From Streptomyces sp. TLI_171 (lineage in GTDB: Bacteria; Actinomycetota; Actinomycetes; Streptomycetales; Streptomycetaceae), in the NCBI RefSeq assembly GCF_003610255.1, contig NZ_RAPS01000001.1:7591001-7655000 (forward strand): a stretch of DNA of 64,000 bases, written 5' to 3'. The translations under genes were made by a program, and so were the position numbers. The notes below the pieces were generated by a model. The model did not search any database and had not been told where the DNA came from. It saw nothing but the letters and a program-made list of their open reading frames with translations. Shown one piece after another: positions 50,681 to 62,400 of this stretch (positions are counted from its first letter, which is position 1; each line of letters begins with the position of its first letter).

Positions 50681-51679
50681 TCAGTTCACGCTGCAGGACA
50701 CCGTCGGCCAGGTGGTGCTGCCGTTCTTCATGATGGTCATGCCCCAGTTGTTGCCCGCGCCGTTGGGGGTGGCGACGAGGGTCTGGGCGTCGGGGTAACC
50801 GGCGTTGATGTTCCAGGTGGAGCTGACCTTCTCCGGGGAGGGGACCTTGACGGTGACCTTCCAGGTGCTGGAGCCGGTGACCGCGACGTTCAGGTTGTAG
50901 CGGTCGCTCCACGAGCTGCCCGCGGACAGCGTCGCGGTGCAACTCCCGCCGGTGCCACCGCCCGTGCCGCCACCGGTGCCGCCGTCGGTGGGGGCCACCG
51001 CGCGGCCGGTCTGCGGGGAGATCATGCCGGCGCACAGGCCGCGGGCGGCCAGGTTCTGGGCGATCTGCGGAATGGCGGCGAGGGTGTTCGCCGGCCACTC
51101 GTGCATCAGGATCACCTGGCCGTTGCCGAGCCGGCCGACGGCCTGCACGATCGCGGCGGTGCTCGCACCGTTCCAGTCCTGCGAGTCGACGTCCCAGATG
51201 ACCTCGGTGAGGCCGTACTTGGCCTCGACCGCCTTCAGGGTCGCGTTGGTCTCGCCGTACGGCGGACGGAACAGCTTCGGCGTGCCGCCGCCGGCGTTGG
51301 CGATCGCCGACTGGGTGGAGGCCACCTCGGAGTCGATCTGGGCCTGGCTCTGCTGGATCAGGTGCGGGTGGGTGTAGCTGTGGTTGCCGACCCACATCCC
51401 GGCCGCGACCTCGGCCTGGACCTGGGCCGGGTAGGCCGCGGCGAACTGCCCCTCGTTGAACACGGTGGCCCGCAGGCCGTTCTGCTTGAGCGCGTTCAGC
51501 AGGGCCGGGGTGTGGTCGTTGGAGGGGCCGTCGTCGAAGGTGAGTCCGACGTAGCCGTTGCAGGTGGCGGCCCGGGCCGGGGCGGCGTTGACCGTGGCGG
51601 TCGCCAGGCCGGTCGCGACCGTGGCCGCGACGGCCAGTCCGGCGATCAAGGGGCGTAGCGAAAGTTTCGTCAAGCGCAT
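50681..51679 (-). CDS. Secreted CE4 polysaccharide deacetylase (acetylxylan esterase-like) with CBM2
   Basis: This 332-residue enzyme has a signal peptide (about 1-38) and a NodB domain with all five CE4 motifs: TFDDGPS (47-53, catalytic Asp), HSYTH (100-104, metal His), RPPYGE, DVDSQDW and ILMHEW. A Gly/Thr linker and a C-terminal CBM2 of about 95 residues follow. With the CBM2 and the neighbouring xylanase, acetylxylan is the most likely substrate; chitin or peptidoglycan are alternatives. A perfect CGAAACTTTCG box covers codons 4-7, and another lies upstream of the -35. Confidence 0.93.
   Translation of the reverse strand: MRLTKLSLRPLIAGLAVAATVATGLATATVNAAPARAATCNGYVGLTFDDGPSNDHTPALLNALKQNGLRATVFNEGQFAAAYPAQVQAEVAAGMWVGNHSYTHPHLIQQSQAQIDSEVASTQSAIANAGGGTPKLFRPPYGETNATLKAVEAKYGLTEVIWDVDSQDWNGASTAAIVQAVGRLGNGQVILMHEWPANTLAAIPQIAQNLAARGLCAGMISPQTGRAVAPTDGGTGGGTGGGTGGSCTATLSAGSSWSDRYNLNVAVTGSSTWKVTVKVPSPEKVSSTWNINAGYPDAQTLVATPNGAGNNWGMTIMKNGSTTWPTVSCSVN
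51659..51669. promoter_or_regulatory. Xylanase-type CGAAA-TTTCG box within the CE4 coding start
   Basis: The 11-bp palindrome (CGAAAGTTTCG on plus, CGAAACTTTCG on minus) overlaps codons 4-7 of the deacetylase gene. Binding here would act as a roadblock. The same motif recurs at 51761-51771 and 43402-43412. Confidence 0.6.
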
Positions 51680-51721
51680 GGGGGTGCGACTCCTCGTCGT
51701 TCGCCAGCAGGAACTCCGACG

Positions 51722-51751
51722 AGTGTCGACCGGGCCGCTCCGAGGAGTCAA
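51722..51751 (-). promoter_or_regulatory. Candidate promoter of the CE4 deacetylase gene
   Basis: On the minus strand TTGACT (51751-51746), an 18-base spacer and GACACT (51727-51722) lie about 45 bases before the ATG. The xylanase-type box 51761-51771 is 9 bases upstream of the -35. Confidence 0.5.
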
Positions 51752-51760
51752 TGTTCGGGC

Positions 51761-51771
51761 TGAAAGTTTCG
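51761..51771. promoter_or_regulatory. Xylanase-type box between the CE4 and NLP genes
   Basis: TGAAAGTTTCG matches the palindrome at 10 of 11 positions. It is placed between divergent promoters: 9 bases above the -35 of the deacetylase gene and 25 bases above the -35 of the NLP gene, so one regulator could control both. Confidence 0.55.
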
Positions 51772-51796
51772 AGGGCCAGTCGAAAGCCATGCGGCC

Positions 51797-51825
51797 TTGA
51801 CCGCGGCAGGGTCCGCTCCTAGATT
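51797..51825 (+). promoter_or_regulatory. Promoter of the NLP gene
   Basis: TTGACC (51797-51802), a 17-base spacer and TAGATT (51820-51825) are a close match to the vegetative consensus, 50 bases before the ATG. Confidence 0.65.
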
Positions 51826-51874
51826 CGCGGTGCCCGCACCCGGGTGACGGTCCGTCGGCTGACAAGGGGTCACC

Positions 51875-52642
51875 ATGCGCAAGCCGAGCTCGCTGTCCAG
51901 GGCCCTGCTCGGCCTGGCGGGTGCGGTGGCACTCGTCGCGGCCGTCCCGGCCACCGCCGACGCGAACGTGCTGACCCGCCTGCCGCAGAACGCACCCGGC
52001 CTGGATCAGACCTTCTCCCCGGCCTACGACTACGACAAGGACGGCTGCTACGCCACCGCCGCGATCGGCCTCGACGGCACCGTGAACCCGGGGCTCAAGC
52101 TCGGCGGCGACGTCAACGGCCACTGCCACGACTACGCCCAACTCGCCGACTCCAACACCTACTCGCGCGCGGCCTGCAACAACGGCTGGTGCGCCGTGAT
52201 GTACGCCAGCTACTTCGAGAAGGACCAGGCGACGCTGGGCCCGGCGGCGATCGGGCACCGGCACGACTGGGAGCACGTGGTGGTGTGGATCCACGACGAC
52301 GCCGTGCAGTACGTGTCGGTGTCCCAGCACAGCGGCTACCAGGTGGCCGCCCGCTCGGCGATCCGCTTCGACGGCACCCACCCGAAGATCGTCTACCACA
52401 AGGACGGCGCGTCCACCCACGACTTCCGGTTCGCCAACGGCAACGACGAGCCGGCCGAGAACGCCACCGGGAACTGGTTCTACCCGCGGCTGGTCGGCTG
52501 GGACGGCTACCCGGCCGGCTACCGCGACAAGCTGCTGCAGGCCGACTTCGGCGCGGCCACCATCAAGATCGACGACGGTGACTTCCAGTACGCCCTGGCC
52601 CACTCGATGCCCGCGGGCATCCTGTTCGACCCCAACGTCTGA
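51875..52642 (+). CDS. Secreted NLP/NPP1 family (necrosis and ethylene-inducing-like) protein
   Basis: This 255-residue protein has a signal peptide (about 1-30, ending TADA) and the NLP core motif GHRHDWE at 127-133, the Ca-binding heptapeptide of NPP1 proteins. There are four cysteines (near 58, 84, 101 and 106). NLPs from plant pathogens permeabilise dicot membranes by binding sphingolipids; in saprophytes some are not toxic. The gene is divergent from the CE4 enzyme and shares a xylanase-type box, so it may be expressed on plant material. The terminator at 52661-52690 follows. Confidence 0.92.
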   Translation: MRKPSSLSRALLGLAGAVALVAAVPATADANVLTRLPQNAPGLDQTFSPAYDYDKDGCYATAAIGLDGTVNPGLKLGGDVNGHCHDYAQLADSNTYSRAACNNGWCAVMYASYFEKDQATLGPAAIGHRHDWEHVVVWIHDDAVQYVSVSQHSGYQVAARSAIRFDGTHPKIVYHKDGASTHDFRFANGNDEPAENATGNWFYPRLVGWDGYPAGYRDKLLQADFGAATIKIDDGDFQYALAHSMPAGILFDPNV

Positions 52643-52660
52643 CGGTCCGTCGGGAGACGC

Positions 52661-52690
52661 GGCCGGGGGCGCCCGCAGGCGCCCCCGGCC
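52661..52690. terminator. Bidirectional terminator between NLP and GH3 genes
   Basis: A 13-bp perfect stem (52661-52673 with 52678-52690) and a 4-base loop lie between the convergent stops of the NLP gene and the GH3 gene. Confidence 0.8.
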
Positions 52691-52704
52691 CTCGTGCCGG
52701 ACGG

Positions 52705-56184
<3,480 letters not shown>

Positions 56185-56224
56185 GGTTCTCCTCGCAGAC
56201 GACGGGTGGGGGAGGCGGCGGCGC

Positions 56225-58000
56225 TCAGTAGCCGACGGCGACTTCGAGCCACTGCGGGTTCGCGTGCGAGATGTACGAGGACTGGCCCGCGTAGTCGTCG
56301 TACGGGAAGCCGTACGCCAGGGCGTCGATCGCGCGGTCGTGCCAGAACTTGGCGTAGTAGTTGGCCGGGCCCGCCGCGTAGTACTTCGTCGGGTCGGACC
56401 ACTGGCTCTGCGGCAGCGTCGCGACGTGCCGGTTGAGCGCCGAGCACATGCCCGCGTCGTTCGCGAGGGTGCCCGCGCAGCCGAAGATGTTCGAGGTGGA
56501 CTCGTTGACACCGACCGAATTCGCGTACGCCGTGAAGTAGTTGGCGTTCACCCCGCCGGTCCGGAAGCTCGGGTCGCTGCCCGGCGCGATGATCCGGTAC
56601 GGCGCCTCGGTCTGCGCCAGCACCTTGAACTCCTGCGGCACCGCGTTCGCGAAGTCCTGGAACAGCTGGGTGCGGCTCTCGTTGAACACCGACTGCGCGT
56701 CACCGACCTGCACGTCGTAGCCGTCGGCGGCGTGCAGCCGCATGGCGAGCGGCAGGGCCCAGGCGTCCACCCGGGTGGTGTTGCCGTTGAACACGTTCGG
56801 GCCGACGGTGAACTCGATGAAGTCGGCGTACTTGCTGGTCGGCGAGCCCAGGTAGAAGTACATCCGGCCGGAGGAGTTGGCGGGCATGTCGAGGTACGGC
56901 TGCTCGGCGATCGAGTGGACCTGGCCGTTGAAGCTCCAGTACACCTGGCTGTCCGGGTAGGCGCCGTTGGTGCGGTTCAGCACCTTCACCGTCAGCACGT
57001 TCGTCGCGGGCGGGATGCTGCTGGTGTCGCCCCAGAACGGGTCGGCGGTCGGAGTCGGCGTGGGCGTGGGCGTCGGGGTGCCGGTCGCGGTGGTGAAGAC
57101 CTGGAACTCCCACAGCGAGTAGCCGTACGCGGTGGTCCGGGCGGTGCCGGCCATCCGCACGTAGCGGCCGGTGCCGGTGACGGTCAGCGTCTCGGTGCCG
57201 CCCGCGCCGGTGGTGGTGGCGTAGACCGGCGTCCAGTTGGCGCCGTCGCTGGAGACCAGCACCTGGTACGCCTTCGCGGCCGCGGTCTCCCACTGGAGCT
57301 GGATCCGGCAGACGGTCTGGACCGATCCGAGGTCGACCTGCAGCCACTGCGGGTCGCCGAAGGCGCTCGACCAGCGGGTGCCGGCGTTGCCGTCGAAGGC
57401 CGCGGAGGCGGGCGTCCCGGCGTTCTCGGCGGACGAGGCGGAGGCCGGCCTGCCCTGCGCGGCGTTCTGGGATCCGCAGGCGCCCGGCGCGGACCCGCCG
57501 TAGACCTGGAACTCCCAGAGCGAGTAGCCGTACTGGGTGGCCCGGGCGGTGCCGTACACCCGGACGTAGCGGCCGGTGCCGGTGACGTTCAGGGTCTGGG
57601 TGCCGCCGGCCCCGGTGGTGGTGGAGTAGACGGACGTCCAGGCGGCGGCGTCGTTGGAGACCTGCACCTGGAACGCCGTCGCGTACGCGGCCTCCCACTG
57701 CAGGACGACCTGACTGACGGCCTGGCTGGAGCCGAGGTCGACCTGCAGCCACTGCGGGTCGGCGGCGGCGCTGGACCAGCGGGTGCCGGTGTTGCCGTCG
57801 ACCGCGGCGGAGGCGGGCGTCCCGGCGTTCTCGGTGGACGAGGCGGTGGCGGGCCGGCCCTGCGACAGCAGGACGACCGCCGCGCGGGCGGGCGGCGCCG
57901 GGGCGAGCGCGAGCACCAGGCTCGCCAGCAGGCCGGCGACGGCGAGGAGGGCGCACAGCGGCGCACTCCATCGGACGGGGGTGGTTCGTGGCGCGAGCAT
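56225..58000 (-). CDS. Secreted GH64 endo-1,3-beta-glucanase with two F5/8C domains
   Basis: This 591-residue enzyme has a signal peptide (about 10-40), two F5/8C domains (about 41-170 and 175-300), a short Thr-Pro linker and a C-terminal GH64 domain (NVLTVKVLNRTNGAYPDSQVY, MPANSSGRMYFYLG, FIEFTVGP, ADGYDVQVG). GH64 enzymes cut long beta-1,3-glucans to pentasaccharides, as in callose, laminarin or fungal walls. The ATG at 58000 has GAGGAG about 9 bases upstream. Two LacI-type operators flank its promoter. With the GH3 enzyme 40 bases downstream, it makes a two-step beta-glucan unit. Confidence 0.93.
   Translation of the reverse strand: MLAPRTTPVRWSAPLCALLAVAGLLASLVLALAPAPPARAAVVLLSQGRPATASSTENAGTPASAAVDGNTGTRWSSAAADPQWLQVDLGSSQAVSQVVLQWEAAYATAFQVQVSNDAAAWTSVYSTTTGAGGTQTLNVTGTGRYVRVYGTARATQYGYSLWEFQVYGGSAPGACGSQNAAQGRPASASSAENAGTPASAAFDGNAGTRWSSAFGDPQWLQVDLGSVQTVCRIQLQWETAAAKAYQVLVSSDGANWTPVYATTTGAGGTETLTVTGTGRYVRMAGTARTTAYGYSLWEFQVFTTATGTPTPTPTPTPTADPFWGDTSSIPPATNVLTVKVLNRTNGAYPDSQVYWSFNGQVHSIAEQPYLDMPANSSGRMYFYLGSPTSKYADFIEFTVGPNVFNGNTTRVDAWALPLAMRLHAADGYDVQVGDAQSVFNESRTQLFQDFANAVPQEFKVLAQTEAPYRIIAPGSDPSFRTGGVNANYFTAYANSVGVNESTSNIFGCAGTLANDAGMCSALNRHVATLPQSQWSDPTKYYAAGPANYYAKFWHDRAIDALAYGFPYDDYAGQSSYISHANPQWLEVAVGY
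57745..57871. repeat. F5/8C coding repeat, copy 2 (GH64 gene)
   Basis: This segment is 94 percent identical to 55911-56037 and encodes the same part of the first F5/8C domain in the GH64 gene. Confidence 0.75.
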
Positions 58001-58079
58001 GTGTCGGCTCCTCGGTGCGCGTGCAGGTGGGGGACGGGGCGTGCGGGCGCGCAGCGAGAGAACGGAGGGCGGCGCTGCT

Positions 58080-58091
58080 GAGAGCGCTCTC
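58080..58091. promoter_or_regulatory. LacI-type operator downstream of the GH64 promoter
   Basis: GAGAGCGCTCTC is a perfect 12-bp palindrome located just after the -10 on the minus strand, over the expected start point. It differs from the CebR and arabinose boxes, so a third LacI-family regulator is implied. Confidence 0.7.
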
Positions 58092-58101
58092 TCGCACCAG
58101 C

Positions 58102-58131
58102 AGTGTGATGACCTGCCAGAACGGGTGTCAA
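58102..58131 (-). promoter_or_regulatory. Candidate GH64-GH3 promoter
   Basis: On the minus strand a perfect TTGACA (58131-58126), an 18-base spacer and CACACT (58107-58102) lie between the two operators, about 100 bases before the ATG. Confidence 0.6.
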
Positions 58132-58133
58132 GC

Positions 58134-58149
58134 GGGAGAGCGCTCTCCC
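58134..58149. promoter_or_regulatory. LacI-type operator upstream of the GH64 promoter
   Basis: GGGAGAGCGCTCTCCC is a perfect 16-bp palindrome ending two bases above the -35. It shares the 12-bp core of the site at 58080-58091; the two are 54 bases apart centre to centre, close to five helical turns, so cooperative binding or looping is possible. Confidence 0.75.
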
Positions 58150-58227
58150 AATTGAGCGTGTTCAGAAGACACTTGACGGGCCGTCGGAACCGGCCCCCGG
58201 CTCCTCCCCGACGCCCTGCGGGCGCAC

Positions 58228-59433
58228 TCAGCCGGCGGCGCGCCTGAGCTCCGCCAGGTAGGCGTACACCTCGGGGAGCTTGGGGTGCTGCGGGCCGCCG
58301 ACCCGCACCAGGTCCGCGACCAGCCGTTCGGTCGCCGCGATCGCCTCGGCGGCCCGCCCGGCCTGGTCGTAGCCGGAGATGAGGGAGATCAGGGCGTCCA
58401 GGGTCCCCGGGTCGTCGGGGCCCCGGCTGTGTTCGCGCGCGGCGAGGGACGCCTTCAGGTACGGCAGCGCCGCCTCCGGGCGACCCGCCTCCAGGTGAGC
58501 GATCGCCAGGTTGTGGTACCGGTAGGACACCTCGTCGCTGTCCGCCCCGTGGACCTGCTCGAAGCCGCGGACGGCCCGTTCGTAGCAGGCGACGGCGCCG
58601 TCCAGGTCGCCGGCGTCGTGGAGCAGGTGGGCCAGGTTGTCCACCCAGATGTACGTGCTCAGGTGATCCGGGCCCCAGAAGCGCTCCTTGTCGGCGAGGA
58701 TCTCCCGGCACAGCGCGGTGGCCTCGGGCAGCCGGCCCGCCTCGTGATGGGCGGCGAACAGCTTCTGCTTCCGGGCGGCCAGCCGTTCGTCGCCCGCCGG
58801 CAGCAGCCGCCTGCTGCCCGCCACGGTCTCCGCCAGCAGGGCGGTCGCCCGGTCGGCGTCACCCACCGCCGCGTACGCGTCCGACAGCTTCTCGCGGCGG
58901 TCGAGGATCAGCTCCTCGTCCCGGTCGGGGCCGAGTTCGCTGCCCTCCAGGGCCCGCTGCAGGTACGGCAGGGCCTCGGTCGGGCGCCCCGCCGACAGGT
59001 GGGCGCGGCCGATCCCGTCCAGGGTCAGCAGGGTGTCACGGGCGTACGGGCCCAGCGTGGCCGTCTGATGGTCCAGGTTGACCAGGAACAGCGGGATCGC
59101 CCGGTCCTGCATGGCGGTGTCCCCGGGCGGGGCGGCGGCCGACCAGACGCACAGGAAGAAGGCGTAGTTGTGACGCAGCCCCAGCACCTCGGGGTGGCCC
59201 GCGCCGAGCCTCCGCTGCGCGTCGAGCAGCTCGTCGCGCATGCGCAGGGTGGAGTCCGGACGGAGCAGCATCGGCTCCTCGTCGTCCTCGCCCAGCCGGA
59301 GGTCGAGCGGGTCATCCCGGCCGCCGGACTCCGGCGGCGGGTCCGGTGGCCGCTCCGAGTGGCCCGGGGCCTCGGTCGGCGCCGGACCTCCGGGGGTCGG
59401 CGGGTTGCCCTCGGCGCGTTTCCTGCGGAACAT
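58228..59433 (-). CDS. Tetratricopeptide-repeat protein
   Basis: This 401-residue protein has a charged Pro-rich N-terminus of about 55 residues and then about seven TPR-like helical pairs. Examples are IGRAHLSAGRPTEALPYLQR, LAHLLHDAGDLDGAVACYER and LAIAHLEAGRPEAALPYLKA. It is of the kinesin-light-chain/TPR_12 type. No enzymatic domain is present, so it is probably a protein-binding scaffold. Its ATG is 6 bases after the NTPase stop, making a coupled operon. It may be the effector-binding partner of the NTPase. Confidence 0.85.
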   Translation of the reverse strand: MFRRKRAEGNPPTPGGPAPTEAPGHSERPPDPPPESGGRDDPLDLRLGEDDEEPMLLRPDSTLRMRDELLDAQRRLGAGHPEVLGLRHNYAFFLCVWSAAAPPGDTAMQDRAIPLFLVNLDHQTATLGPYARDTLLTLDGIGRAHLSAGRPTEALPYLQRALEGSELGPDRDEELILDRREKLSDAYAAVGDADRATALLAETVAGSRRLLPAGDERLAARKQKLFAAHHEAGRLPEATALCREILADKERFWGPDHLSTYIWVDNLAHLLHDAGDLDGAVACYERAVRGFEQVHGADSDEVSYRYHNLAIAHLEAGRPEAALPYLKASLAAREHSRGPDDPGTLDALISLISGYDQAGRAAEAIAATERLVADLVRVGGPQHPKLPEVYAYLAELRRAAG

Positions 59434-59439
59434 GCGTGG

Positions 59440-62400
59440 TCACTCTCCCTGCCGCGGTGACGGTCCGTCGGGGAACGCCAAGTCCCTTACCAGCTGCAGC
59501 ATTTCGCGGATCGCGGCGGACGGGGACCGCCCCCGGTCGAGGTGGGCCGCGAGCAGCTCCCGGTCGGCCGAGGTGAGCGAGGCGACCGGCCTGCCGGCGA
59601 ACGAGAGCGGGTCGCCGAGGTCGTGCACGGCCGAACCGTGGACCACGTACCGGCCGCCGGGCGGGGCCGCCGGCAGGCGCGGCGGGTCCCCGCGCGCCGC
59701 CGTCGCGAGCGGGCGCGGCGCCGGCACCGGGTCCAGGCCGACCGCGTCGTGGAAATGCGTCGTCGCCCCGCCGCGGGCCCGGCCGCCGACGACCCGCCAT
59801 CCGGGGACGGCGATCAACTCCTCCAGCGGCGGCCCGACCTGCCAGGCGGTCAGCTCCGAGCGGTCGGACTCCTGCTGGAACAGGTAGACGCCGCCGGTCG
59901 ACGCGGCGGTGACGAACTCCTCCGGGGACAGGAACACCGCGGACTCCACCGCGCCGTGCTGCTCGGGCAGCGGCCGCCAGCCGCCGGCCCACAGCGGCTC
60001 CAGCACCGCATCGGCGAGCAGCACACGATGCCGGTCGGCCAACAGGAGTCGCTCGCCGGACGGATCGACGGCCTGGACGGTGATGCGCCGCAGACCGAGG
60101 CGGCCGTCCAGGTCGACCTGCCGCGGCCGGCCGTCGTGCGGGCCGACCAGGGCAGCCGAGGTGCCCCGCAGCTGTACCACGAACACGCGCGACGTGGCGA
60201 AGATCCGCGCCCCGTCGAGGGCCCGGCCGGACGCGAGGACCTCCGCCCCCGACGGGCCGTAGCGGACCAGTTCGGGCTCCGCCCAGTACGGCGTCGGGCG
60301 CACGGCGAGGACCGCGTCGGCGCCGAGGCAGGCCACGGCACCGGTCCCGCCGGGGTGGTCGGCGGACCAGAGCACCGAGCGGGAGCGGAGGTCGTACACG
60401 TCGATGCGGGTCGCGGGCCCGCCGTGGGCGCGCGCCTTGCCGGGCCGCTGCACCACCCGGGCCATCACCGGGAACCGCCCCGGCCCGCCGGGGGCGAAGG
60501 ACAGCAGGTTGGCCGCCGACGGACCGTCAGGTCCGCGGCCCCCGCGGTCGGGCAGCCGCCACACCGCCGCGCGGGCGGCGGCGCGGGCCGTGCGCTCGGC
60601 GGCCGGCGGCCGGTGGCGGCGCGAGGTGAGCCGGGCGACCAGACCGCGAGGGTCCTCGGGCGGCGCCCAGTGCTCGGGCGGGTGGCGGTGGGCGATCCGC
60701 AGCGCGTCGGTGACGGGGACCGCCCGCATGAGGCCCCAGAGCCCCGCCGGATCGGCGGCCCGGACCAGCTGCTCGGCGGCGGCGTCGATCTCCGCCGGCG
60801 ATCCCCAGGCCAGCCGGTCGGCGGCGCGCCGCTCCCGCAGGTAGCACAGCGCCGCACCGACGGCCCGGCGTTCGGCTTCGGCGGCGTCCCCGCCGTCGGC
60901 GCCCTCCGGGAGGCGGGCGAGGCGCTCCCGGCGCAGGGCGAGGCCCTCCTCGACGAGCGCGGTGGCCTCGGCGTGCCGCTCCAGCGCGGCCAGCCTGCCC
61001 GCGGCCTCGTCCAGCCGGGCGGCCAGCCGGTCCCGGAACCGGGCTTCCACTTCGGCGAGTTGGCGGTAGAGGCGGATGTACTTCAGCAGCGCGTCGACGG
61101 ACTCGGCGTGCCGCCCGGCGTCCCACAGGTGCAGGCTCTGCGTGTGCAGGCCGTCGGCGAGCTCCTCGCCACGGCCGGCCGGGTCGAGCCCTGCCAGCCG
61201 GGTCAGGAACTCGACCGACCGGCCGATGCCGTCCGCGGCCTCCGCCGAACGCCCGGACTCGGCCAGCAGGTAGCCGTTCACCATCTCCAACTGGTTGATG
61301 TCCGTGGCCATCGCCAGGTACCGCAGCGGGTCGCGGTCCAGGACCTCCCCGAGGAGCCGTTGCGCCTCGGCCACGGACGCGCGGGCGGCCGCCTCGGCCC
61401 CGGTCCGCCGGAGCGCGAAGGCCAGCCGGGTGTGCGCCTGGGCCAGGGAGCCGAGGACCGCGCCGTCCGGCGGATCCTGCTCCAGCAGGCCGATGGCCTC
61501 GCGGAGAAGTTCGACCCGGCGTTCGGCGGCGATCTCCCCGATGAAGAGGCCGCCCAGGTTGAGGAGGGCCTCGGCTCGGGCGGGCCGGTGCACCGGATCC
61601 TGCCGGGCCGCCTCCCGGGTGAGCCGGACGACCTCCTCCATGAGCTCCAGCGCGTCGCGCCGGCGGTCCGTCCTGAGGTGGGCGGCGACCAGGTCCGTCA
61701 GGAGCCGGGCCCGCTCCGCGGGGTCGGTGGCCGCTTCGAGGCGATGGCCGGCGAGGCGCGCCGCCAGGACGGCGGCGCCGCTCGCCACCCGTACGTCGCG
61801 CGCGGGCAGCAGCGGCTCGACGGCCTCCAGGACGTCGAGGTCCACCGGGTCGAGGGTGGCGAGCGCGGCCAGGACGGCACTGCCGCCCCGGACGGCCAGG
61901 GCCGGGTCGCGGCGCAGCAGCGGGAAGAGGACGGCGGGGCCGACGTGCGGCCAGCGTTCGGCGGCGGCGATCAGGAAGGTGAGGGCGCGCGGGGTCCAGG
62001 GCGGGGCGGCGCCAGCGTCGCGCTGGAGGATGCGGGTGGCGCCGGTGACCGACCACAGGTCGGTCGGGTATCCGCTGACGGGGCTCCCGGGGAGGGTGAG
62101 GGCGAGGAAGTCCTCGGCGAGCCGGTCGGGGAGCAGCGGTTCGAGCACGTGGGCGCCCGCCGGGTCGGTGGGCGGGTAGTGCACGGCGTGCGCGGTCAGC
62201 GCGCGGTCGGCCGGGATCCGCAGCAGGAGGCGGTCCAGCAGCGGGCGGGCGGCGTCGCGGCGCAGCGGGCCGGTGAGGACGGCGGTGAAGACGGTGCGGG
62301 CGAGGTCCAGGCCGCGGCGGTGCTCGGCGGCGGCGTCCGCGACCCGGGCGCCCGGGTCGCCCCGGTCGCGCGCGTCGGGGCGGCGCCAGTTCTCGTGCTC

